Shown here piece by piece: positions 29,038-40,493 of a DNA stretch of 64,000 nt (within the stretch, counting starts at the first letter, position 1; every line of letters starts with the position of its first letter). The notes under the pieces are model-generated. The model was not told the origin of the DNA. It saw nothing but the letters and a program-made list of their open reading frames with translations, and ran no database searches. Source of the DNA: Entoloma clypeatum (lineage: Eukaryota > Basidiomycota > Agaricomycetes > Agaricales > Entolomataceae); the NCBI GenBank assembly GCA_963565915.1, contig OY751486.1, positions 5,580,001 through 5,644,000 on the forward strand, read 5' to 3'. Position numbers and translations under genes: made by a program.

Positions 29038-29407
29038 TGTTACGGACTAACGACTACGGACGTATGCGCTTACTTTTTCGCTTTTACTCATCGGCCCCCA
29101 CTTACACATATCGTATTATACTTTATTTCCTTTAGTATACTTCGCTCCCGCGCTGACTCGCTTTCCGCAGCTGTCTGACTCATTCCGCAGTCAGCTTACT
29201 CATTAGTGCATAGCCTTCCGTAGTCGCCTTACTCATGCGCACTGCCTTCTGCAGTTACTGACTCATTCGCTACCGCTCATAGTCAGTACTATATAAACCT
29301 CATGTACCATAGCTACATTCCTTAGATTTAGCAATCACATTGCTCTTCGCCTTTCCATCTTCCTGCATACTCTGCCCGAACCTTGGAACGGTTTGTTACG
29401 CATAACA
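29038..29407 (+). repeat. El1 3' LTR
   Basis: 370 bp, followed by the target duplication TCTAC (29408-29412). Three substitutions against the 5' LTR were seen (CCCCCGC to CCCCCAC, CCGCAG to CCGTAG, TTCCGC to TTCTGC), all in the G:C to A:T direction. Confidence 0.95.
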
Positions 29408-29412
29408 TCTAC

Positions 29413-30606
29413 CATATGTCAGGGCTTGACCAGAGACATTCTTGCGAGAGGTTTGGTCAACATGCGCCGTGCTTCACATCCAAATCATCTGTATTGGGAA
29501 TATCGAAATGACATCGGATGATACAGACTGAGATCGGGTTTGATATGTTGCGATCAACGTGACCTTATGGTGAACTTTGATAGAGATCGAATCTGATGAA
29601 TGGCTTACCGAGGCGACCCTTAATTGATGCAGTTGATACCTCACGGTAACTAGTCAGCATCGTCCCGGGTACATCGCAAAACCAAGATATTGAAATAGTG
29701 GCCTCTCCAGTGTGGCAGAGGTTCGGATATAGAAAAGGGGCATACCTGTGGCGTTGTCTACCACATGGGCACATCAAAACAACTTTAGCGAAGGTCATTT
29801 GACTGGATACCATTTATCGATACCACATGCAACCTTTTTCTATATTTATTGCTGCTCATGTACAAAATCTCGTAGTTTTGTCGTAGATAGGTTAGGTTAG
29901 ATTGTGCCCCAGAATTGATAGCATTTGTCTTGTGCATCTGTTGTCATTCACGAGTATCATTGAAGCCTCGAGATCGTTTGGTTTGCATCGGAAGTCAGTT
30001 GTAATTGTGTTTTGTGTGTTTGAGAACTTGTCAATCATCAAATTGTGTTATCTATCGGTCGTATTGGTCATTGTTGTGTTCATATTTGGTCGAGATCATG
30101 TTTGCGAAGTCTTGTTGGTTTGGAAATCACAAACCTCGGTTCATTATCTATTGAGAACTATCTCTAAGTCTTGTTCAAGACTTATTGAGCCATCATTAAA
30201 CAAGTTATTCAATTGTTGTTTGAAAGAGTCACATCCTGAGTGATCCCACTCATCACCCCGAACTATATCGATTGAGAAGTACGCATCACGAGACTTGTTT
30301 GGTCTTCGTTGTTGTGTTTGGTGTTTGTGTGTGTGATAGAGATATCGCTTGTGCTCATCCCCAGACTCACTTCATTTGTTTCATCTGGAGCCCACCGCGA
30401 GGGGTGGTTCTAAAATAACAAATTTACTCAGTATCGGCTCAATACAGTTCCTCTCAAGGAATTTAGTTATAGTTCTTGCTTGAGAGATAACCCTGTCCTC
30501 TACAAGCAAACCCACTGTTGCATCTAGCAGCAAACACATTAAAGCAAACTTGTGGAAGCCTCCAGTTCATAAAAGAGGTCTCGCGAGCGGTCATAACCCA
30601 AAGACA
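29413..30606. other. No gene recognised; likely leader/LTR remnant
   Basis: AT-rich sequence with scattered stops. The part from about 29870 to 30540 is T-rich and directly precedes a gag-like ORF, so it may be the decayed LTR and 5' leader of that element. No matching second LTR was found in the window. Confidence 0.4.
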
Positions 30607-31290
30607 ATGTCTCTAAAAGTGTCATCTTCAAAAGCAACAGATTCACAATCTATTGAAATGGCTCACGAGCACGTGACCTGTAGTCTATCGAAAGCAGGAG
30701 CAGAACTAGTAGGACCTCTCGAAGAGCCCATAAAGCATACTCCAAAGAGAACACTAGAAAACCTTGAATCAGAAAGGCTACTAGCATTGCGAGAGCATTC
30801 AGTATCCATTGTGCAACCAATAGAAACTCAAAATCAAAATCTTAACAGTCAATTGTTGACATATACAATGGCTACAAATATACAGAATGTTGCAGCAACT
30901 GCACCAAGGAATGGTTCGAGAATGCCACGTCGAAGTGAACGAGGAGCACCGAGATTTGATAAAGAAAAGGCCTCCAAGCTTTTAAGATTTATTGATGAAG
31001 TCGAAATCTGCTTTGATCATGCAGGTATAACCAATGTCGTGGAAAAGAAAAAGTTAATCGGAGGCTATGCAGATAGTGTCTCTGAAGAAGAATGGACAAC
31101 TCTCGATTCCTATGCTACAGGAACATGGGAGGAGTATAAGAAAGAGTTAATAAACAACTACCCAGTGGTAGCGAGCGGACGTGACGGTACCTTGGCCAGA
31201 TTATCGAGTATCTGCAAGGAGCACAGTTGTCTTGGACTAGGCAATCTAGATGAAATTATGTCCCTAAAACATAGTTTCAAAGCCAAAGGT
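30607..31290 (+). pseudogene. Gag-like fragment of another gypsy element
   Basis: The ORF from ATG 30607 has a disordered N-terminus followed by a capsid-like region (residues about 120-225) with APRFDKEKASKLLRFIDEVE and TWEEYKKELINNYP. These resemble Gag N-terminal capsid segments of Agaricomycete gypsy elements. Similarity stops near 31290 (FKAKGKK). There is no zinc knuckle and no protease or RT downstream, so it is a truncated remnant. The family call rests on pattern recognition of the capsid helices only. Confidence 0.55.
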
Positions 31291-32477
31291 AAGAAACTGA
31301 CAAGGGGCAAATGCACAGCTGGCGATGCAGGAGGAGAACACATACTCCCACCTGTTGTACATGGAGGACACACTCGAGGGGTTGAATGTCAGGTTGACAG
31401 ACATTGAGAACTACCTGGGTTTTGACCACCGTCCCGCCCACGATGACCACGAGTACTGGTGTCCCTACCTTCCCCCACCGCCAGAAGTCAACATAGAGCG
31501 CCTCTGGCCTGCGGACCCTGAGGGGATGGACCCTGAGCACTACAAGATGGGGGGGTGGCAGCAGGACAAGGGTGCATGGCAGGATTTGCCCCTGTGACGG
31601 CCATCAATGATGAGTGACCCGCTGTCATCAACCCCTCGCGCCTCGCGCCGACCACCCTTCGCCGGATCCTTTGCTGGGTCCCTTGCTGAGCCCTTCACCA
31701 TGGGATCTGGGGCCATGCCTGGCCCATCTCGGTGAGTGCCATTTGCCGGGTCCTTTGCCGATTTGCCATCTCCTTGTTTCACGCTTCGTCGCGAGAGGCA
31801 CTCAATAGTCTTTTCTATCTCGCGAGACAATCCCATAGCTCTTGAGTATCATAGCTAAGCCCATAGTGGTGACCAGCACTATGTCCTACATTGCCAGGGT
31901 CACTGGTCTCTCTCTAATGTCGCCACTAAGTCCTCAGAATCAGAGCTCATCTAGGACTCTCTATATCCCTTAGAGATAGTGTGAAAGGGTGCAAAATGCA
32001 CAGATTTTAGGCCTAGACACATCACGGCCTTATCACCGTGAGGGCAGGGGGCAGCGTTGAATGTGCTGCCAGCAAACATTCATCTGCGGCATGCAACATC
32101 TCCAGGGGAGTACTCACCAACTTTCTCTTCATCCCCTTTAACCCTTCAATGATGCTTCCATCAGCCATCCCCTTGCAAATGGTGGCGTCGAAACAGGCGA
32201 AGTCAGCGACAATGTCTTTGGTCTTGTGGGGAGTAGCGGACATCTTGAGGGCAGTGTTGTGGAAATGCATTGGTAGTAGATAGGTAGATAAGTTGGAAAT
32301 GCATATAATCACTGCTCGCCGTTGAATAAATGGAAAAAAACAAACTTTTCTAACACATGACTACTTCCGCCCTGATTATTGTGATGATCGGCAACCTAAT
32401 TCCTGCTGGTTGCCTTCTTTTCTGCTACTCCTCATGTCTGCCCCATCCAACCAACCCCATCGCAATGTGCCACCGGG
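31291..32477. other. Unassigned stretch with two short ORFs
   Basis: An ORF at 31325-31597 (plus) is acidic and Pro-rich with a helical start, and one at 32022-32312 (minus) has no recognisable domain. Neither has supporting context. Short TE scraps are likely. Confidence 0.35.
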
Positions 32478-33410
32478 CTATACGATAGGTACCACCCCCA
32501 ATGGGCATGAGTATCTGGTGCCAAATTTCATTGTCCCTGCCATGGATCTGGCCCTGAACATGGCAGAGATGTGGTGATCTCTTGATGTTGAGCACACCGC
32601 AGGAGGGGTGAGCACACTTTCTGTTCCCCTGATGTTTTGAGCTGTTTCAAACTGATCCATGTGTTTCATAAACTCCACAATCTTTTGCTTCTGATGAAAT
32701 GCACTGGCATAACAAAGAGATGACACAAGAGCATTGGACTTTGAAAAGCAGTGTTTGCAGCCCTCTAAATCCTCAAGCCCCATGCCCTTTACATATGTTG
32801 TGAGAAAGTTCATTTGGCAAAGACGATTATGTGCATGTCTGTGGAAAGAGCCCACCAGTGCCTTATAAGCTAGTTCACGTGCTTGTGATCCCAGTTCGCT
32901 CCTGTCCAATATTGTCCCAAACTTACATCCTATGTTGTAGCCACCACCCAATCCCTTTCCAAAGGCCTTGAGTAAGGTCTCGACAATAGCAAGGGGGTAC
33001 TTTTCCCTGCACAATAAGTTAATAGCTTGTCATGTTAAGTCTTAATCATATGGAACTCACAGTTCTCCACTTCAAATCATGTCGGCAACAACGAGCACAA
33101 AGCCATGACGACACAGAGAGAGAAATATTCCAGTTTCATCAAAAATGCCCCACATCCAGGCAGTGACCTCATTGACCATGTTTGTCCAACAACCAGCACA
33201 TGGATTATCTTCTTCATTGTTGTCCTTGAGAAGTTCCTGGAGAGGAGCTTGTCCCCAAGGATCAACATGTTCACGGGGCAGGTAGTAGTCTCCCATGACC
33301 TCTCGCTCATCTTGCAGCTCTCTTGATTCACCACAGCCCTTCTGACCCTCGGGTGTATTGGTAATATTTTCACAATGCCTTACATGTTTCAGTGAGTCAT
33401 TGCCATCCAT
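32478..33410 (-). pseudogene. KDZ-family transposase fragment
   Basis: Minus-strand exons 33410-33061 and 33006 onward are joined by a 54-bp GT-AG intron (33060-33007). They match the core of Kyakuja-Dileera-Zisupton transposases: MDGNDSLKHV, GDYYLPREHVDPWG, MWGIFDETGIFLSLCRHGF, YPLAIVETLLKAFGKGLG, YNIGCKFGT, HNRLCQMNFLTTYVKGMGLE. The middle part of the DDE-type nuclease is therefore recognisable. Similarity ends near 32625 and the rest is missing. An in-frame TGA (33074-33072) stands where CGA (Arg) fits in ADMI-R-SGEL. Inactive. Confidence 0.75.
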
Positions 33411-33744
33411 AGTAACAAGCTGTTACAAGCATCACGAAACAAAGTTGTTCCTTGTTCTTGAGTACATAGGTACAAGCTGAACATGCATTTTGAAGATGCC
33501 ACTTGGGCGTGTCACGTCCAAGAGCTGAATGAACAAGTCTTGATGAATTCGGAGGTACATGTCATTGCGATACTGAAGTGTCAGGCAAGAGCGGGGCAGA
33601 AAGAGACACCATGGGGGTCACAAAGGCTTTTGATGTAAGGGTGTATTGCGAGATGTGGACACTGGAGGTGAGTATTCCAATATATTTCTAGGGCATGTGT
33701 TGAAGGTTGTCCAAGCCCTGCAAGACACCTCAAGACATGTAGAG
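33411..33744. other. No gene seen
   Basis: Unique-looking AT-rich sequence between the KDZ fragment and the left end of the Plavaka element. No conserved ORF. Confidence 0.4.
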
Positions 33745-33839
33745 GAATAATGACTTAAAACTACTTATACATTCTTACACCACCACTGATTTTAAGTAGT
33801 TTTAAGATGCTGACTTAGCTTAAATAACTTAAACCACTT

Positions 33840-33860
33840 CATCGGGAAAAACACAAAATG
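33840..33860 (+). repeat. Plavaka left subterminal inverted repeat
   Basis: This 21-bp arm matches 39772-39792 in inverse orientation at 19 of 21 positions. It is embedded in AT-rich DNA with repeated ACTTAAA words. Confidence 0.6.
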
Positions 33861-34164
33861 TAAATATAACTTTATTGCACTGAATTATCCGAACTTTGGT
33901 ATAATATGACGAATTGCGCCAATTGTGTCAAACCGGCCAATTTAACTCTTGGGTTCAGATAATCGAGACATACTTGCATAATATAGTATCTATTTCGCAA
34001 GAATTAGGAATGTTTCTCTAGCCACTAAGCTCAATGTTAACACACTTTACATGAGGATTGATAGCTTTTCGACAACATTTTCAGCTGACTATGCAGTTTC
34101 AAGGAGGCAAACGACTTCGATTGACACGTCTACATAACACACAGATCTATGTAATAGACGAAGC

Positions 34165-36114
34165 TTAGACAGGCATGGCATTCAGATCCAGTAGTTGCAT
34201 TGCATTGTTGGAAGGTTTACGTGAACGAGTAAGCTTGCACCTAAAAACAAAGTACTATAAGCTTGGGGTTGAAACCACGACCCATTACTCACGCCATGAG
34301 CATGTATAGATCAGCCATGAGGCGGGTGTAAGCCAGGGGTTTGTGTTCCTCAATCTCATTCAAGAAGGCAACATGTTGAAGGTAGGTGTCTTCATAGATG
34401 TTGGCGCTGAACTTGCGTCCATCAGCGAGCTCATCAAGGGCAGCGCGGACCTGAACCAGAATGTCAGATGGGACGTGAAGATGAAATTGAGACATAGTAC
34501 AGCAGTGGCTGCCATCGCCACCATGGCAGTAGGAAGCTGAAATTCTATCTTCTCCTCGAAGCGGTCACGATGTTTCTCGGCAAGGCTTTGACGTCTATCC
34601 CCAGAGAAAAACACATTGCGAAGTACGCGAAGGATGGCAGGGTGATGGAAGGGCTTTGCAGGATGTATGGAGCCATCCTATGATAAATCGAGTAAGATAC
34701 ATCATAGATGTGTGAAACAAGGATACTTACCTCGCGCCGAGCATAGATATAGCTATCATAGTCCACGAGGGTGTCGATTTGCTCCTTGCGCTCAGGACTA
34801 GGTCCTTCTACAAGACCGTACTTGTGTTCGACGATTTCAGTCGCACATCGTTTGATCTTGCTTCGGAACAGAGTGATACAAACACTGATCTGCGGGAAAA
34901 CTTATTATTTGCATGAGATGAGAGATGTAACAGCTTACAAGTCGGATGCACTCTCGCTTAAGAGTCATATCCCCACGTAACCGCTGGACATAGTTGGGAC
35001 ATTTGAAGAACTTTGCCGAATTCACAATCGTGGTGATGATGTAGTTCGCATACTCATCAACACCAATATAGAATGAAACAAACATGGCATCGCCCTCGAC
35101 AGAGCAGAATGAGTGCTTGATGATATGTCGAAGATCTTCAGGCTGTGCATTGACCTTGATGCTGCGTTTTCCAGGGGCGGGACGGCGGTAGGGGGCATCC
35201 GGCCATCCCCAATCAAGTCCACCATCAACATCAGAATCCTCGTCATCATCCAGGAGGTCACCATCCTCGTCATTTTCATCATTGTCATCTTCACCACTGC
35301 CAGTGGGGGCCTGTTGAGCGAGTATGAGATGACAAAATAAACAGTCGGATGGGTATGTACGCAAATTTTTACCATTCCTATCCCTCCATTGGGGAATCTG
35401 ACAAAAAGAAAAGTTAATAGTAGATTTGAGTGGTTGATAGCATTTACCTCGGCTTGCCGCTCAGCAGTGCGCTTGCTATTCTTTTTCCGGGGGGCCAGCA
35501 CATCATCGTCATCATCCAATACATCATCGTCGTCGGGAAACAAATCAGTAGGGTCATCGTCAGCTTGATAACGACGACCACTCCCGTCCTCGGAGTCAAG
35601 GTCCTTTTCAGGCTCGTCCTCAACCTCATCCTCTGAATCAGTGATAGATGGAGCTTTCCGGCGATGGCGGGGCACAGGTTCCTCACCCTCATCCTCTGAA
35701 TCAGGGATAGGTGGAGCTTTCCAGCGATGGCGGGGCGCAGGTTCTTCATCCTCATCTTCGTCTTCCTGAAGGGTGGGAGCCTAAGGACGCTTCATAACTT
35801 GAGCTGTCATGCCATTGTGTCAGAGAAAGCATGGAGAAGAAACAGACTTGTATTACCTTTCCCACTAGGCATGCAATGTTTCTTCTGTGCAGGACCAGCG
35901 CTAGATCCTGCATTCTCGTCTGTACGTGAGCTTGCTCCTTGTCGGGTGGACTTGGTTTGGAGACTTCGCCACGCGGCATTGTTGAGCGTCTTGGTTTTTG
36001 AAGTGCGAGGGACTAGTGTCATCTGGTTAGAAGTGTATGCATCCATCAGAAAACCCACTTACGTCGAGAAGAAATAGCAGCTGAGACCTGCTCGATAGCG
36101 TTACGATGTGCCAT
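34165..36114 (-). CDS. DUF6532-like protein carried by the Plavaka element
   Basis: A multi-exon minus-strand gene from ATG 36114 to TAA 34165. The N-terminal half is basic, then strongly acidic, with a tandem 60-bp repeat (RHRWKAPPIPDSEDEGEEP and RHRRKAPSITDSEDEVEDE, around 35600-35760). The C-terminal half has the layout of the fungal DUF6532 domain: a Phe-rich start (HSFCSVEGDAMFVSFYIG region), QLPTAMVAMAATA, and the ending FSANIYEDTYLQHV...YTRLMADLY. Introns of about 50 bp with GT-AG ends are visible (for example one between TAMVAMAATA and VRAALDELADG). The function of DUF6532 is unknown. Exon boundaries are partly inferred. Confidence 0.6.
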
Positions 36115-36306
36115 GATAGAAGAGTGAGTGGATAGGGTCTTTCGTTACTCTGCCAGCAGAGTAGAAGAACGGCGGTAGATAGATGCGAGTGGTAAAGGCA
36201 GCCTAGTGACCACAGCGCCACAGTATGATTGGAATTGTACAGTTGCTGATCGTGACTTGCTAATTCGAAATTCCATGTTTGGCAATGGGTAGCTCCAATT
36301 CCAAAC

Positions 36307-39300
36307 ATGCCTATCTGTAAAGGATGCGGGATGAACGTAAAACGAAGCGGCCTTTACCCCCATCTGCGTGGAAGAGAAGATCCTCGTTGCAAAACGTACT
36401 TGAAATTGCTTCTGGATGCACAACGAGTCATAAGAACAGTGCCAAAGGGCAGGAAAGTGAAGAAGAACATACCAACCAACGAAGAGCCAGAAGCTGAACC
36501 TATGGTGATGAGTCCTAGTAAGTGTTCTTCTATCGTAGTTTAAGTGCTGATAATGCATGTAAAGTGTTAGCTATAGGGATGGAGTCCGTATATGACAATC
36601 CCGACAATAGTGACCATGCTACCAGTTCGGCTTCGCTGGCAGTAGATGACGGAGCAGAGACGAGTCCGAGTCTGAGTCAAGTGCATCAGGACTCAGAAGA
36701 TGATGAGGGAGATGACTTCGATGAGATGGCCGCTCGCATCGCTGAGGAAGAGCGTTCTCTTGAACCAACACGTGCGCCAGTTGTTCCCGAAGTGGACTCC
36801 AACACAAATCTTCCACCTGTTGATGCTGCTGAAGACGATACACCGGTGGATGGTTTGGCGATACAAACAATGCACGGAAAAGCAGAACGAGTGCTAGAGA
36901 ACCACCCATATGTCGTCAAATATCCAGGGAAGACGGCCGGCGCCATCCATTCATCCTCAGGCTTGGCTGGACATCGGGAATACAAGAATAAGATTGGAGA
37001 TAGATCACAGACAAATATGTACGCACCGTTTGCATCAAAATTGGAGTGGGAAGTTGCAAAGTGGGCAAAACTGCGAGGGCCAAGCTCAACGGCCTTTACT
37101 GAGCTGATGGCAATTGAAGAGGTGCGTCGTGTTGGTTTGACTTTGCCTGTGATCAAATCATCGTCTGATTCCTCTCAGGTTCAAGAACGGTTAGGACTCA
37201 CCTTCAAAAATGCACGTGAACTCAATATGCTCATTGATGGGCATCTTCCTGGCCGACCAGCATTCCGGCACCACGAGATTGTGGTGGATGATGAAGTTTG
37301 CGAAATTTACTTCCGCGATATTCTTGACTGCATCCATGCACTTTTTGGGAACCCAGATTTTGCACCATATCTCGTATTTGCTCCAGAGAAGCACTACACA
37401 GACGATACGAAAGAAGAATGCATGTTCCACGACATGCACACTGGAAAGTGGTGGTGGGTGACACAGGTAAGATCACACGCATGTGTAACCACGTTCAACC
37501 CTGGCTGATGTTGATGTTGCAGGCTGCTGTCGAGAAGGACAAGCCAGGCGCTACTATTGTTCCCATTCTCCTCTCCACTGACAAAACACTCTTGACATTG
37601 TTTTGGAATAAAAGTGCATATCCCATCTATATGACAATCGGCAACATCCCTAAGGAAATCCGACGTAAGACTTCGTCAGGCACCTATGTCTTGCTCGGTT
37701 ACCTACCGACGACAAAGCTCGAGTTCGTCACCAACAAGGCCAAGAAACGACGGCTTCTTTCAAATTTGTACCACACCTGCATGGCCCGCGTTACCGAACC
37801 TCTGAAGATTGCAGGAGAACAGGGCGTCAATATGTCGACTGCAACAGGAAAGATTCACCGAAACCATCCAATCTTTGCTGGAGAAATCGGCGACTACCCT
37901 GAACAGGTTCTTACAACTTGTACGCTGACAGGGGATTGCCCTAGTTGCGGATGCACTCACAATAATTTGGGCGACTTTGATCCTGAGAACCCTCGGCCTT
38001 TCCGCGACTTGGATGCTATTCTCGCAGTAATCGACTCTTTTGACGACTATTCCAAAAACTATCTTAAGGCTTGCCACGAGATTCGTATGAGGCCTGTCCC
38101 TCATCCCTACTGGAAAGATCTGCCTTACGTCAACATCTATCGGTCCATTACACCTGATGTTCTGCATCAACTCTACCAGGGAATCCTCAAGCATTTGATT
38201 GCATGGATCATCGAAGCCTGCGGCGCTGCTGAGATTGATGCACGCTGCCGACGCTTACCCCAAAATCACAACATTCGAGTATTTATGAAGGGGATTAGCT
38301 CGCTTTCTCACGTTACAGGTCATGAACATGACCAGATGTGCCGATTTCTCCTCGGCTTGGTTGTCGATATTCATCTCCCCAACCATCTTTCCAACGCGCG
38401 CCTCATCCGTTCTGTACGCGCTCTTCTCGATTTTCTTTATCTATCACAGTATCCCATCCATACTACGACAACTCTCAAACTTCTCGAAGATGCATTGGCC
38501 CGTTTTCATGCAAACAAGGATATATTATTGACCTTGGCATCCGTGACAACTTCAACATTCCCAAACTCCATTTCGCCAGTCACTACATCGAGCTCATCAA
38601 GCTGTTTGGCACAACTGACAACTTCAATACACAGTATACAGAACGCTTGCACATTGACCTTGCTAAAGATGCCTATGAAGCCACGAATCGCAAGGATGAA
38701 TTTGCGCAAATGACCATGTGGCTGAGTCGGAAGGAGAAGATTCTTCGTCATGCTCAGTACATCAAATGGCATCTAGCAGGATCTTCCATTCCGAAACACG
38801 TTGATTGGATTCCGCCAGGGTTGGACACAGAGCGGGAACTGTTGGTTGCGAAGCACCCAAGCATTTATACTGTATCTCGCGTGCGACTCGAAACCGCATA
38901 TGGCGCGTCTTTCTTTCTTCCTGCCTTGCGTCGGTTTGTTTCTCTCTTAAACAATCCAGAGCAAACTTCAACACAGCTCGATCGATCTATCTACAATGTC
39001 CAAATCCCTTTCACTGCACTCCCTGTATGGCACATCCTCAAGTTCCTTCGCCCTGACCCTGTAACAGGCATCCAATCAACGGCCGACTCAATTCGCTGTC
39101 AACCTGCAAGAAGTGATAAGTATGGTAACCTTATTCCGGGACGCTTTGATACTGCATTGATCAATGATGGTACTGGTGAACAGCATCGTGGTGTCAAAGG
39201 TGTGTTTCCTGCTCTTCTATTGACAGTTTCGGTGTTCCGTTGAGCGTGTTGCTTCCTACTACAGGCTACCATGTTGTACGTGTCCGCATCATTTTTTCGA

Positions 39301-39644
39301 TCCCGGAGAAACACCACCCTATCATGTTTCAACCCCATGTATTGGTTCCACTTCATCTAGCCTATGTCGAATGGTATACGGCCCTCACCCGGATGGATCC
39401 CAACAATGGAATGTTCAAAATATCGCCTAAGAAGGATAGGCAGGGTGATCAGATTTGTAGTATTGTTCCGATTGGGAACCTACAACGCTCGGTACACCTA
39501 TTGCCAAAATTTGGAGCTGTCGCACCACCCGAATGGACGAGTAGCAATGTCCTCGACACTTGCCAGACATTCTTCGTCAATAACTTTACTGACCGCCACC
39601 TGTATCGGATTATGTACGATGCCGGAGAACAAGGGATAATTTAG
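36307..39644 (+). pseudogene. Plavaka transposase, one frameshift
   Basis: A DDE-type transposase of the Plavaka (CACTA-related) group. The exons are 36307-36517, 36577-37466, 37523-39199 and 39265-39644, separated by introns of 59, 56 and 65 bp. It begins with a zinc finger (CKGCGMNVKRSGLYPHL), then an acidic segment. Conserved core blocks follow: HTGKWWWVTQ, LLSTDKTLLT, PIYMTIGNIPKEIRR, GTYVLLGYLPT, CPSCGC, DVLHQLYQGILKHL, FNIPKLHFASHYIELIKLFG. The C-terminus ends in an RIMYDAGEQGII segment. One base is missing in a T-run near 38525 (between NKDI and IDLGIRDNF). Restoring the count makes all exon phases agree. Either a recent inactivating deletion or a sequencing error. Confidence 0.85.
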
Positions 39645-39771
39645 GTTTTGTAGTCTCGGAATAGATATGATTATGCTACATTATCCCTGGCCTCATAAAT
39701 GTAGCATTACTGTGGATAAAGTTGTCGATTGTGCGATATTTGCATAATTTAGGTACATTGTGCCAAATTGC

Positions 39772-39792
39772 CATTTTGCGTTTTTCCTGATG
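39772..39792 (-). repeat. Plavaka right subterminal inverted repeat
   Basis: Inverse partner of 33840-33860. It is followed outward by two copies of TTTAAGTGGTTTGGCC (39825-39858). Confidence 0.6.
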
Positions 39793-39959
39793 TTAACTTT
39801 CACTTTAAGTTTGTTTAAGTACCATTTAAGTGGTTTGGCCTTTAAGTGGTTTGGCCTTTTCCTGAGGAGTATGCATGAGTACAACATACTACAATAGGAA
39901 GGAGGGGGGGGCTCCCTTGGGCCCGAAAAAAAAAAGTTCAACCCCCAGTATATTTTTTC

Positions 39960-40210
39960 TGTTCCGCCACCCCCTTGCCCCTGACCTCACACTCTTCCTG
40001 CATATCACCGCGGATGCGGCCAAGGCACGCGCGGGGTACGGCAAGGAGCGCTACGAGGTCGAGGAGATGCAGCGCGTTGTAGCCGACATTTTCCGGCACA
40101 TCGGGGTGGGAGCTGAACGTGGACTGTTGGTCTGGCAGGCCATAGAGCCTCTCGTCCACAGTGTCGACAGCCCTTTGCAGCGCTTGTGGATGGAGGAGAT
40201 AAGGGTGTAG
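39960..40210 (+). pseudogene. Thymidylate kinase-like C-terminal fragment
   Basis: The open frame reads PDLTLFLHITADAAKARAGY and GKERYEVEEMQR, ending in WQAIEPLVHSVDSPLQRLW and TAG 40208-40210. This is the order of the C-terminal half of dTMP kinases: the Asp-Leu-Thr strand, the Arg-Gly/Ala-rich LID and an ERYE helix. The N-terminal P-loop half is absent, and the segment between the LID helix and the final helix is shorter than normal. The Plavaka end lies about 100 bp upstream, so truncation may be linked to that insertion. It is GC-rich at third positions, so it was recently a real gene. Confidence 0.6.
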
Positions 40211-40493
40211 ATCGGCCCCTTCCCCCCTGTGTACTGCAAATGACCGAGGGACGAAGCGTAAGGGTATGATATTGATTGGCCAGTTAGGCTGCTGCATTTG
40301 AGTATGTGTATGTAGTGTTTTAGAAATACACCAGGGATTATAATTATAAGAAGAAGGGAAAAGATCCTGGAGTTGAATAGGATGAATCGGACCTGAAACT
40401 AAGAAAAAAAAAAGAGGACTTCAACAAGCTGCACTACCCCCCCCCCCAATGTGTGAAAGAGTAGAATCTAGAAAAGGAGAGGACTATTGCAGT
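40211..40493. other. Intergenic region between convergent fragments
   Basis: AT-rich with A- and C-homopolymers. It probably contains the 3' ends of the kinase-like fragment and of UBC6. No ORF of note. Confidence 0.4.

Larger units (their letters stand above)
22836..29407 (+). mobile_element. El1: complete Ty3/gypsy chromovirus
   Basis: A 6572-bp element with 370-bp LTRs (22836-23205, 29038-29407), TG...CA ends and the 5-bp target duplication TCTAC. The order is LTR, self-primer PBS, leader with open frames, gag, pol (protease, RT, RNase H, integrase, chromodomain), a third ORF, polypurine tract, LTR. By eye its two LTRs differ at three sites, all G:C to A:T in the 3' copy. It also carries some damaging replacements relative to El2, such as an RT-core Arg changed to Gln. 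A decaying but structurally complete copy. Confidence 0.95.
33745..39858 (+). mobile_element. Plavaka DNA transposon with two divergent genes
   Basis: Subterminal inverted repeats define the element. 33840-33860 (CATCGGGAAAAACACAAAATG) matches the reverse complement of 39772-39792 with two differences. Outside these, both ends carry repeated ACTTAAA / AACCACTTAA words out to about 33745 and 39858. Inside are a plus-strand Plavaka transposase gene and a minus-strand DUF6532-type gene, head to head about 190 bp apart. Exact outer ends and target duplication could not be fixed. Confidence 0.65.

Noticed and set aside
32022..32312. 96-codon minus ORF
   Set aside because: No recognisable domain and no supporting context; left as unassigned.
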